From Candidatus Eremiobacterota bacterium (GTDB lineage Bacteria; Vulcanimicrobiota; CADAWZ01; Ess09-12), in contig JAVHLM010000042.1 in the NCBI GenBank assembly GCA_031082125.1, forward strand, positions 1-51,352: a DNA stretch of 51,352 nt, in the 5' to 3' direction. Positions within the stretch are counted from its first letter, which is position 1. Each line of letters opens with the position of its first letter. Shown here one piece after another: positions 36,356 to 43,477 of the stretch. The notes beneath the pieces were generated by a model. It did no database searches. It saw only the letters and a program-made list of their open reading frames with translations, and was not told the origin of the DNA. A program made the position numbers and the translations under genes.

Positions 36356-38284
36356 ATGTATCTGCTCATAGCTCCCAGGGGGACACATGAGAAGGGGAAC
36401 TTTTATGGCCACCAGGTTATCGATGGCAAGGTCCTGGTCTTCAAGCAGTACTGGTGGCACCTCTTCAGGCGGCTGGGGTGGAGAGACATCACGCCACCCG
36501 GATGGGGCGGGAGAAGCACCAGGCCTGCCGGCCTGAAGAAGGTGCTTCATATACACCACAGCGCATTTGGCGATATGCTCTTTCTTACACCCCTGTTCAA
36601 AGCCCTTGCAGAAAAATATCCAGGCATCACTCAGGCAGTGTTGACGGGCAGGAAGGGCGCCATGGTTCTTGAGGGCAATCCCTGGGTGTCAGAGGTAAGG
36701 ATTGACAAAGACTTGCCCGATCGTGATGAAATTCCACAGATCGATGACATTGTGCAACTCGATGAAATTGAGCACTATGATGACATCATCAACTACGACG
36801 GCATGGTCACCATATTCCCCGAGTGCGAGCTGACGAATGTCTATGATGTCTCTGCAGAATGGGCGGGGATTGAGCTTGAGAATCACCAGAAGAAGCCCGA
36901 AATGCACTTTCTTGATCATGAGCAGGCTGGTGCCGATGCGCTTCTTGCCTCGTGGGGAATCAGGCCCGGCGACAGGTATGTCATGATGCAGTATGATGCC
37001 TCGTCGAATGTGCGCACTATCCCCCTTATGACCCTTCTTGACCTTGCAGAGAGGATAGCGGCAGACGGCTACAAGGTGATTCTTTTCGGTGGCGGCGACC
37101 TGGCAAGGAAAGTGATCTACAGATGCAGCGCATGCGGCAGGAGAAATCTCGCCAGGCCGGCAGAGAGAATCAGGGAGATTAAGGTTAACTGCCCCTGCGG
37201 GGTAAGGGCCGAGGTACAGCAGGGGTACAACGGCAGCCATGAACTCTTTTTCATTGATCCCGAGAAGGTGACCATCAGGACCACCGCGCTTCTTATCAGA
37301 GAGGCTGCGGCTCTTGTCGGCCCTGATTCATGCGGGATACACCTGGCGGCGTGCTTTGAAAAGCCTTCCCTGGGGATTTTCTATAGCTTTGACGGTGATC
37401 TCAGGATGAGATATTACCGGAATGCACGGTGCATGCAGGTTGATGTGCCCTGCGGACCCTGTTTCCAGCATGGAAAGAGACGGTGCAGGTACCACGACAT
37501 CTCAGGATTTTCGCGGTGCCTGGAAAAGCTGACCGCAGAATCCATCTATCAGGAATTCGCCTCGATGATGAGGGGTGAGCAAAGCCCCATGGCCCTTCCC
37601 TTTGTCCCCCCTCCGGCGCGGCCATGCCCGGTCTGCACCTCGGGGTCACGCTATTATATCTGCAGGAAGAAGACCGTCTGCTACTATGAATGCTCTCAAT
37701 GCGGGGCATTTTATACTGACAGGGAGGTCGAGGAGCCGGCACAAAGAGTTGAAAACTCCCCTGATAAATCTCTTCTCATGGGTATCGAGCGCAGGCTCAG
37801 GAGAATAGGCAAGCTCCTCCACGAGAAATTTTTCGGGCCCGGCGCCCGCGCCCTTGAGGTCGGGACCGGCGCAGGGCACACCCTCGATGAGCTGCAGCGC
37901 CGGGGATGGGAGACTGAGGGAATTGACCGCGCAACTTTTCTCGATTTCCGCACGGAGAAGCACTATACCCTTCTCTGGATGAACAAGGTCTTCGAGCGCT
38001 TCCATCATCCTCGTGAGGTGTTCCGCCACGCCTTCGAAATCCTTGTGGAAGGCGGGGTTTTCGCCATGCAGGTCACCGATGGCGGCGAGTGGAGAGAGGA
38101 CCGGTTCAGGTCGCGCTGGGGCGGTATCAATGCCTCCTATGCCGGAGAATATTCGGTCATTCCCGATGAAGGGTCCCTGAGATTCCTGAGCGGGCACTCG
38201 GGCTTTGAATATCTGGGGAGAGAGGCGATGAGCGAGCCCGGCTTCCTGTTCATAGCATTCAGAAAGGAAACGGGTGCGGGATGA
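36356..38284 (+). CDS. Fusion: GT9 (heptosyltransferase-like) glycosyltransferase - zinc ribbon - SAM methyltransferase
   Basis: 642 residues. The N-terminal domain (about 58-410) is a family 9 glycosyltransferase, as in LPS heptosyltransferases: KVLHIHHSAFGDMLFLTPLF, KYPGITQAVLTGRKG, VILFGGGDLA and VGPDSCGIHLAACFEKPSLG. Inside it, near 256-278, a four-cysteine ribbon is inserted (YRCSACGRRN, VNCPCG). A second ribbon near 423-449 (RPCPVCTSGS, YYECSQCGAFY) opens a C-terminal methyltransferase with motif I LEVGTGAGHTLDEL near 500 and ALEV/FHHPREV features of the Methyltransf_23 type. It probably builds and methylates a surface glycan (inference). The start is ATG at 36356, 7 nt after GAGGAG. 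Confidence 0.8.
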   Translation: MYLLIAPRGTHEKGNFYGHQVIDGKVLVFKQYWWHLFRRLGWRDITPPGWGGRSTRPAGLKKVLHIHHSAFGDMLFLTPLFKALAEKYPGITQAVLTGRKGAMVLEGNPWVSEVRIDKDLPDRDEIPQIDDIVQLDEIEHYDDIINYDGMVTIFPECELTNVYDVSAEWAGIELENHQKKPEMHFLDHEQAGADALLASWGIRPGDRYVMMQYDASSNVRTIPLMTLLDLAERIAADGYKVILFGGGDLARKVIYRCSACGRRNLARPAERIREIKVNCPCGVRAEVQQGYNGSHELFFIDPEKVTIRTTALLIREAAALVGPDSCGIHLAACFEKPSLGIFYSFDGDLRMRYYRNARCMQVDVPCGPCFQHGKRRCRYHDISGFSRCLEKLTAESIYQEFASMMRGEQSPMALPFVPPPARPCPVCTSGSRYYICRKKTVCYYECSQCGAFYTDREVEEPAQRVENSPDKSLLMGIERRLRRIGKLLHEKFFGPGARALEVGTGAGHTLDELQRRGWETEGIDRATFLDFRTEKHYTLLWMNKVFERFHHPREVFRHAFEILVEGGVFAMQVTDGGEWREDRFRSRWGGINASYAGEYSVIPDEGSLRFLSGHSGFEYLGREAMSEPGFLFIAFRKETGAG

Positions 38285-38287
38285 TGG

Positions 38288-39346
38288 TTATTTCCCCCCG
38301 CAGGCCTTCAGGCATGCTATCACCTTCGTGAGGCCGCTGTCCTGTGCGAGTGCCATGGGGGTCTTCCCTTTGCCGTTGCGGGCATTTGGGTCGGCGCCCG
38401 CTTTTATCAGAAGCTCCACTGTTCTGCAGATACCTTCCTCGCTCTGAACGGCTGACGAGCCTACCGCGCAGTGGAGCGGCGTGTCCCCGTCGGTATCGCG
38501 CGCCTTCACCTCGGCCCCTTTTGCCACCAGAAGGCTGACCTTGTCAATATTGCCGCCGGAGCATGCAGTATGAAGAGGGGTGACATTCAATTTGGCCTTC
38601 GAGCTCACCTTTGCGCCTGCCTCTATAAGTATCTCTGCGCACTCCATGCCGCCGCTGTCATGAAAGGTGCACATATGAAGGGGCGTCATCCCTTCCCTGT
38701 CCTGCGCGTTCACCTCAGCGCCCCTGGCGATAAGCAGGCGGGCCTCCTCGGCATCATTGGAGCGGGCCGCGAAATGGAGGGGGCTCCAGCCGTTCCTGTC
38801 CTTTTCCTGGATGTCGGCGCCGCTTTCGAGGAGGAGCGCCAGTACCTCCTTGTGGCCGTGGGCGGCATTATGGAGGGGCGTCTGGCCGTACTTGCCCCGC
38901 GCTTTCATGTTCGCGCCTCCTGAGATAAGGGCCGCTGCGGCCTCCCTGTTTCCCTCCGACGCCGCAAGGTGAAGGGGAGTCGTGCTGAACTCGTAATCCT
39001 TCGCGTGAACGTCGGCGCCTTTTGAGATAAGGAGCTTTATTACTGCTGCCTTTCCCTTCATTGAGGCGTAGTGGAGCGCCGTGGCGCCGTACCGGTTTTT
39101 CGCTTTCACGTCGGCTCCGAGGCTTATCAGATAGAGGGCTGTCTCATCCTTCCCGCGGCCTATTGCCAGGATCAGAGGAGTGGCGCCCTCGCGGTCCCGG
39201 GCGTTGAGAAGGCCCGGGTCTTTCTTCAGGAGGGCCTTCACCCCGGCAAGATCGCCCTTTTCCGCGGCATCGTGAATGGGGGCGGAAAAGACCGCTCCCG
39301 CAATGATGATGACAAAAACCATTGAAAAGATAAGGATTCTCTGCAT
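38288..39346 (-). CDS. Exported ankyrin-repeat protein
   Basis: 352 residues. An N-terminal signal peptide (MQRILIFSMVFVIIIAGAVFS) is followed by about ten ankyrin repeats from residue 22 to the end. Examples are GATPLILAIGRGKDETALYL, TTPLHLAASEGNREAAAALI, WSPLHFAARSNDAEEARLLI and DTPLHCAVGSSAVQSEEGIC. The whole mature protein is repeats, so it should be a periplasmic or secreted binding scaffold. The start is ATG at 39346 behind GGGAGGT; the longer open frame to 39535 lacks a site and would destroy the signal peptide. It is convergent with the GT9 fusion, ending 3 bp from it. Confidence 0.88.
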   Translation of the reverse strand: MQRILIFSMVFVIIIAGAVFSAPIHDAAEKGDLAGVKALLKKDPGLLNARDREGATPLILAIGRGKDETALYLISLGADVKAKNRYGATALHYASMKGKAAVIKLLISKGADVHAKDYEFSTTPLHLAASEGNREAAAALISGGANMKARGKYGQTPLHNAAHGHKEVLALLLESGADIQEKDRNGWSPLHFAARSNDAEEARLLIARGAEVNAQDREGMTPLHMCTFHDSGGMECAEILIEAGAKVSSKAKLNVTPLHTACSGGNIDKVSLLVAKGAEVKARDTDGDTPLHCAVGSSAVQSEEGICRTVELLIKAGADPNARNGKGKTPMALAQDSGLTKVIACLKACGGK

Positions 39347-39410
39347 TCCAACCTCCCTGCCATTGAACTTCTGAGGGGCTGCGGGTCCTGCAGCTTTCCT
39401 CACGGTTTCC

Positions 39411-39440
39411 ATTGTAGCAGAAAAGGGGGCACTGCCGCAA
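39411..39440 (-). promoter_or_regulatory. Probable promoter of the ankyrin gene
   Basis: On the minus strand TTGCGG (39440-39435), an 18-nt spacer and TACAAT (39416-39411) lie about 65 nt before the ATG at 39346. The -10 box is good and the -35 box is partial. Confidence 0.45.
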
Positions 39441-39531
39441 TACTGCCGCCGCGGAGGGGGATGGGAATCACCTCCGCGGCATAGGCGATTCGCGCGATGG
39501 CACCAGAGCTTCTCAGCGCTCGTCAGCGCCG

Positions 39532-40359
39532 TCACGACATTCTCTGCGGCACTATCAAGTGCTCCCTCACGTAGTTGCGGATGCCGCGCCGCACTTCTTC
39601 GGGCACCCGCTCATCAAAGCGCATCTTCCCGCCCGACAGGCTCACAAGGCCGCAGAGCCCTGGCGTTTCCTGCAGGATCAGCAGCAGGCTCTGGAAGATC
39701 TCGTCATCAAGGGCCTGCCCGGGATTTTCGCAGACCTCCCATTGATAATCACCTGATTCCTGCCCGGGGTAATCACTGAATCCGCGGAGAAGAAGGCTCA
39801 GGGGAAAGGTGAAATACAGGCTTTTCACATTTCCATTGTCTTCAGAAGGGAGGGCAGAGTAGCGCTTCCAGGCCCTGGAAAGCTCGCGGGGCTCGGGCGA
39901 GTTCTGCTGGCCGGGCCCATCGCAGTTGACAAGGGCGACGATAGTCTTCACCACTTCAGGGACCGGGAGCAGGTGGCGGTCATTATCCAGCTTTACCGGC
40001 TTTTTGCCGCTGAGGAAAACGCCTCTGCCGCACCCGGGGCAGGGCTGCCCTATCAGTTCCGTGAGGGATTTTACTTCCGTGCTTCCGCATGAGGGGCAGG
40101 CGCGGGGGTCACGGGCGAGATCAAGGCTCACCATGGTGAGGCACCTGAGGCAGGCGCAGCGCTCCGCAAAGCCGGCCTTGCCGGCTTCCACCGCCTTCGA
40201 ATAAGGGAGGCCCGTTATCCTGAAGACCTCCTGAATCTCACCGGGATGGGGGCACACGACAGGGGTGCCGGCCTTATCAAGGGCATAGAGGTATCCCCTT
40301 CCTCCCGGGGGGAGGGAAAAATCGCACGTGTCACAGAAGAACTCTTCGAATACCGGCAT
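39532..40359 (-). CDS. Zinc-ribbon protein of unknown function
   Basis: 275 residues, no signal peptide. The first 115 residues hold many cysteines: FFCDTCDFSLPPG (Cys9, Cys12), VVCPHPGE, ERCACLRCLTM, RACPSCGSTEV and QPCPGCGRGVF, enough for two or three zinc ribbons or knuckles. The second half (about 120-275) is a different, mixed domain (YFTFPLSLLLRGFSDYPGQE, PEEVRRGIRNYVREHLI) with no motif I can name. Metal binding is a safe inference; nucleic-acid or protein binding is only possible. The ATG at 40359 follows GGGGAT. It is co-directional with the repeat protein upstream, 108 bp away. Confidence 0.65.
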   Translation of the reverse strand: MPVFEEFFCDTCDFSLPPGGRGYLYALDKAGTPVVCPHPGEIQEVFRITGLPYSKAVEAGKAGFAERCACLRCLTMVSLDLARDPRACPSCGSTEVKSLTELIGQPCPGCGRGVFLSGKKPVKLDNDRHLLPVPEVVKTIVALVNCDGPGQQNSPEPRELSRAWKRYSALPSEDNGNVKSLYFTFPLSLLLRGFSDYPGQESGDYQWEVCENPGQALDDEIFQSLLLILQETPGLCGLVSLSGGKMRFDERVPEEVRRGIRNYVREHLIVPQRMS

Positions 40360-40467
40360 TATATCCCCATGTTCTTCACAGAACCGCGCTTTCCCTGGAC
40401 TTTTCCGCAGTTCTGATCAGTCCGCTGTGCGGGGGCCAGAGGGAGGAGTCCGGGCGGTCACCTGGTT

Positions 40468-40890
40468 TTATCTGTCAAAGAAGAAGAGGTATGCCGCCAG
40501 CGCTTTTATAAGGGAGCGGTCATAGCCGTCACACTGCATATAGATGCTGCCGCTTTTACGCACGTAGCCGCTGGAATCAACCTCATAGAGGATTGAGCCG
40601 TTTGATCTCAGGTAATCCCCGTCAATCTGCCCGATTATCAATCCGCTCCTCCTGATATAGTTGTCATCGCCAATCTGCCCAATGATGCTGCCGCTTTTAC
40701 GCACGTAGTTCCCGTCATATTCCCCGACGATGGTGCCTTTCACCCTGAAGCAGCTCCCATCGATTTCCGCTACTATGGATCCATTCCTGCGCAGGTAGTT
40801 GCCTGCCTGGCAGGGCTCGCACAGCAGAAAAAGCAGTGCCAGCAAGAGGAGAGCCATAACGGCTCCTGCAAGAAAACCGCTTTTCCCCAT
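40468..40890 (-). CDS. Exported short-repeat beta protein (six ~16-residue repeats)
   Basis: 140 residues: a signal peptide or anchor (GFLAGAVMALLLLALLFLLC), then six repeats of 15-16 residues with the pattern Y-[VIL]-R-x-x-G-S-I-[IL]-x-[QE]-[IV]-D. Examples are NYLRRNGSIVAEIDG, NYVRKSGSIIGQIGDD, NYIRRSGLIIGQIDG and GYVRKSGSIYMQCDG. The alternation suggests short beta hairpins closing into a small ring, as in the '4-fold beta flower' proteins; that name is from memory. The start is ATG at 40890, 8 nt after AGGAG; the frame upstream overlaps the promoter. The function is unknown, probably periplasmic or surface. Confidence 0.65.
   Translation of the reverse strand: MGKSGFLAGAVMALLLLALLFLLCEPCQAGNYLRRNGSIVAEIDGSCFRVKGTIVGEYDGNYVRKSGSIIGQIGDDNYIRRSGLIIGQIDGDYLRSNGSILYEVDSSGYVRKSGSIYMQCDGYDRSLIKALAAYLFFFDR
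40543..40708. repeat. 25-nt direct repeat inside the beta-repeat gene
   Basis: The same 25 nt occur at 40543-40567 and 40684-40708, offset by 141 bp, which is exactly three protein repeats (47 codons). Protein repeats in this gene therefore seem to have been copied as a three-repeat block not long ago. Confidence 0.75.
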
Positions 40891-40942
40891 TTTCGTCACT
40901 CCTTCCGTACTGATTCCGGCAGATCCCGGGCTTCCACAGAAT

Positions 40943-40971
40943 AGTATACTATAAATCCGGGAATGTCTCAA
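40943..40971 (-). promoter_or_regulatory. Sigma70-type promoter of the beta-repeat gene
   Basis: On the minus strand TTGAGA (40971-40966), a 17-nt spacer and TATACT (40948-40943) lie about 50 nt before the ATG at 40890. The -10 box lies in a perfect 12-bp palindrome, ATAGTATACTAT (40941-40952). Confidence 0.6.
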
Positions 40972-41179
40972 TCCATCGCAATATCACCCTGCCGCAGGGG
41001 CAGGGGCGATGTGGGCGGCCACCATGACTTCAGAGGGGACTGCCCTGAACGGAATCTGCTGTTCCTGGTTTTTCACACCAGGAGAAATTATCCGGGAAGA
41101 GAATTACCCTTACTGACACAGGCTTCGTTTCCAGCAGCTTATGCCGTGATTCATTCCATCACCGAGGAGGTACTTTACC

Positions 41180-42262
41180 ATGAAAAGAATCTCGCACACC
41201 ACGCTCATTCTTGCCAGTGTGGTCCTGCTTGCCGCGGCAATCTTCTGTTCCGGCGGATGCGGGGGCGGCTCAACCTCTTCAGGCACCTGGGGAGACGGCG
41301 GTTCCTCGAACACCGCCATTACCGCAGTCGGATGGGCTTCAGGCAACGGCGGGTATATCACTAAAACTGCCGACGGCGGGACTACCTGGAGCCTTCAATC
41401 TTCGGGCAGCACCAAAGATCTGAATCAGCTGAATTTCATCGATTCACACAACGGATGGGTCGTCGGGAAAGAAGGCACTCTCCTGAAAACCACAGACGGC
41501 GGCAAAACCTGGACAACCCTCGCCAGCGGCTCTGTCCAGGCTCTTACAGGAGTTTCCTTTGTGGACACGAACACCGGCTGGGCTGTGGGGGAAAGCGGAA
41601 CGATACTGAAGACTGCAAACGGAGGAACGACCTGGAGCCTTCAGGCGAGCGGCACCGTTCAGAATCTCTCATCAGTCTCCTTTGTGGACTCCAATAACGG
41701 CTGGGTGACCGAATCAAGCGGAGGAAAAATCCTTCGGACGACAAACGGGGGAGTCAACTGGGTCGAAAGCGACCTCGGACCGACCTTTGCCACCTCTCAG
41801 ACCCCATTCGGCCCCCCTTCTTTTGCGGCGGTAGAGTTTACCACTGCCACCACAGGATGGATTGGCGGGTCACAGCTGAATTTTAACGGCGCCGCAGCGG
41901 GATTCATGGCGCGGACGAGCGACGGCGGAACCACGTGGACCGGTGGACTGGTGGGCGGTGACTTCAGCTCCATCAAGGACATCAGCCTGCTTGGTGTCAG
42001 CAACGGCTTTGCCCTCCTGAGCGGCGGGCCCGGCGGACCAAGCGACAGCAACCTGCTCATCTCCAATGACGGAGGCGCGACGTTCACCTCAAAGGCCATC
42101 AATGGGCAGCCCTCCTCCCTGTCATTCATCGATACCGCCAAAGGCTGGGTAGCGCTCACAAACGGAAATGTGCAGAGCACCACCGATGGGGGCAGCACCT
42201 TTGCTTCGCAGGCTTCCGGTATTTCCCAGATAAATGCCGTCCAATTCATAAGCGTGAAATAG
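41180..42262 (+). CDS. Ycf48/BNR-like beta-propeller lipoprotein
   Basis: 360 residues. A lipoprotein signal ends in AAAIFCSGGC, then a Gly/Ser linker, then propeller repeats of the Ycf48/sialidase-BNR kind: GGYITKTADGGTTWSLQSSG, NGWVVGKEGTLLKTTDGGKT, TGWAVGESGTILKTANGGTT, GKILRTTNGGVNW and SDGGTTWTGG. Ycf48 itself helps assemble photosystem II, but this repeat type is widespread in non-photosynthetic bacteria as surface propellers, so no photosynthetic role is implied. The start is ATG at 41180, 8 nt after GAGGAGGT. It stands alone between the beta-repeat gene and the nucleotidyltransferase module. Confidence 0.85.
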   Translation: MKRISHTTLILASVVLLAAAIFCSGGCGGGSTSSGTWGDGGSSNTAITAVGWASGNGGYITKTADGGTTWSLQSSGSTKDLNQLNFIDSHNGWVVGKEGTLLKTTDGGKTWTTLASGSVQALTGVSFVDTNTGWAVGESGTILKTANGGTTWSLQASGTVQNLSSVSFVDSNNGWVTESSGGKILRTTNGGVNWVESDLGPTFATSQTPFGPPSFAAVEFTTATTGWIGGSQLNFNGAAAGFMARTSDGGTTWTGGLVGGDFSSIKDISLLGVSNGFALLSGGPGGPSDSNLLISNDGGATFTSKAINGQPSSLSFIDTAKGWVALTNGNVQSTTDGGSTFASQASGISQINAVQFISVK

Positions 42263-42289
42263 GGCTCCTGCCGCCGGCAGGAAATCGCA

Positions 42290-42319
42290 TTGACTCCCGG
42301 GCCGTATTCCTGGTATACT
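42290..42319 (+). promoter_or_regulatory. Sigma70-type promoter of the nucleotidyltransferase module
   Basis: TTGACT (42290-42295), an 18-nt spacer and TATACT (42314-42319) lie about 50 nt before the ATG at 42369. It gives the two-gene module its own transcript. Confidence 0.6.
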
Positions 42320-42368
42320 CACCTCAGGGCCTGATCAAAGCATTTATCCCTGGCGGAATCTTTACTTT

Positions 42369-42851
42369 ATGGATTATGGCAGAGTTTTCCAGTTAATCAG
42401 GGAATTGAACCGTCATGAGGTTGAATACATCGTCGTGGGGGGAATTGCCCTTGCGCTTCACGGGGTGGTGCGCGCCACGGAAGATATCGATATATTTATC
42501 AAGCCGACCAGAGAAAACGTGGAGAGCCTCAAGAGCTCCCTGAAAGCCCTGTGGAACGACAATGCTGTCGAGGATATCTCAGCTGATGATCTGCTGGGAG
42601 ATTATCCCGCCCTGACCTATGGCCCGCCTGATGACTCCATGTCCATTGATATCCTTACAAGGCTGGGAGAAGCATTTTATTATCAGGATCTTGAATCGGA
42701 AACGGCTGAAGTGCAAGGTCTGCCGGTAAGGATTGCGACGGTAAGCACCTTGATCCGCATGAAAAAAGATACCGTCAGGCTGCAGGATAAAGCCGATGTA
42801 GAAGCCCTGCGCAGGAGATTCGAAAAAGAGGGGGATGAAAGTGCCTCTTAA
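42369..42851 (+). CDS. Nucleotidyltransferase-fold protein (MNT/AbiEii-like, possible toxin)
   Basis: 160 residues. The nucleotidyltransferase core shows YIVVGGIALALHGVVRATED followed by DIDIFIKPT: the glycine motif, then the Asp-x-Asp metal pair. A later acidic strand is MSIDILTRLGEAF, and the end (STLIRMKKDTVRLQDKADVE) is typical of small minimal nucleotidyltransferases. Members of this group act as toxins that add nucleotides to tRNA or proteins, or as their AMPylating regulators. The next gene overlaps by 17 bp, which supports a two-gene module. Only a weak ribosome site precedes the ATG. Activity is inferred from motifs. Confidence 0.8.
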   Translation: MDYGRVFQLIRELNRHEVEYIVVGGIALALHGVVRATEDIDIFIKPTRENVESLKSSLKALWNDNAVEDISADDLLGDYPALTYGPPDDSMSIDILTRLGEAFYYQDLESETAEVQGLPVRIATVSTLIRMKKDTVRLQDKADVEALRRRFEKEGDESAS

Positions 42852-43065
42852 GAAGTTCCGCACCATTGAAGAAATGAATGCCGGGAGCGCTCCGGAAGGC
42901 GGGAACAGCGCTGCGAGGATGGAAGCTCTGGCAGCTCTGATGGAAACCATGGTTCCCCCCCTGTGCAGGAGGGGAGTGCGGAAATTCAGGACCATCGAGG
43001 AAGCCAATGAAGCGCGGCTCACTCTCGAGCGGGAAAGGGCAGAGAAGTTAAGAGAAAAGCGATAA
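42835..43065 (+). CDS. Small partner of the nucleotidyltransferase, with two FRTIEE motifs
   Basis: 76 residues. The same short motif occurs near both ends: KKFRTIEEMNAG (about 6-17) and RKFRTIEEANEAR (about 49-61), joined by a helical stretch (ARMEALAALMETM) and PPLCRRGV. I recall small proteins with FRSIEE-type motifs at both ends next to nucleotidyltransferase genes, which fits an antitoxin or specificity subunit, but I cannot check it. The start overlaps the enzyme gene by 17 bp; GTG at 42841 is also possible. The 3' end overlaps the convergent response-regulator gene by 47 bp. Confidence 0.6.
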   Translation: MKVPLKKFRTIEEMNAGSAPEGGNSAARMEALAALMETMVPPLCRRGVRKFRTIEEANEARLTLERERAEKLREKR

Positions 43066-43477
43066 GGTCTTCGTTTTCGGTTACGCCATCTCCGAGCTCG
43101 ATGATTATGCGAGCGGAGTCAATCAATTGTTTCATTATGGCCACATCGACCGGCTTCATGAAATACCCGAGCGGGTCAAGGTCCTTGGCGCGCTCCATGC
43201 GATCCCTGTCGGAATAGCCCGTCATGAAAATCACCGGGACGGAATACTCTGAGGTGATGATGCGGGCGGCCTCGATGCCATCTGTCTTTCCCGCAAGATT
43301 TGCATCCATCAGCACAAGGTCCGGTTGTTTTTGAGCAACAGACGCCACTGCTTTTTCTCCCGACGCCACCAGGGCGCATACTTCATATCCCGCCTGCTCA
43401 AGCTCGCATTTAATTCCGAGCGCGATAATGGCTTCATCTTCAGCAACAAGGATTCTTACCGGCTTTTTTCTCATCAT
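43019..43477 (-). CDS. Single-domain response regulator
   Basis: About 152 residues. A receiver domain shows the acidic pair in RILVAEDEAII, the phospho-acceptor in DLVLMDANLAGKTDG, the Thr in VIFMTGYSD and the Lys in GYFMKPVD. There is no DNA-binding or enzymatic domain; about 25 residues follow. Regulators of this kind often pair with HisKA_2/HWE kinases, as here. The ATG overlaps the kinase stop in ATGATGA (43477-43471), so translation was coupled. Because the kinase gene is broken, this regulator may be orphaned. The last 47 bp overlap the FRTIEE gene on the other strand. Confidence 0.85.
   Translation of the reverse strand: MMRKKPVRILVAEDEAIIALGIKCELEQAGYEVCALVASGEKAVASVAQKQPDLVLMDANLAGKTDGIEAARIITSEYSVPVIFMTGYSDRDRMERAKDLDPLGYFMKPVDVAIMKQLIDSARIIIELGDGVTENEDLIAFLLTSLPFPARE

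Noticed and set aside
41180-42262. Photosystem II assembly factor
   Set aside because: The repeats are Ycf48-like, but no photosynthesis gene is present and this repeat type is common in other bacteria.
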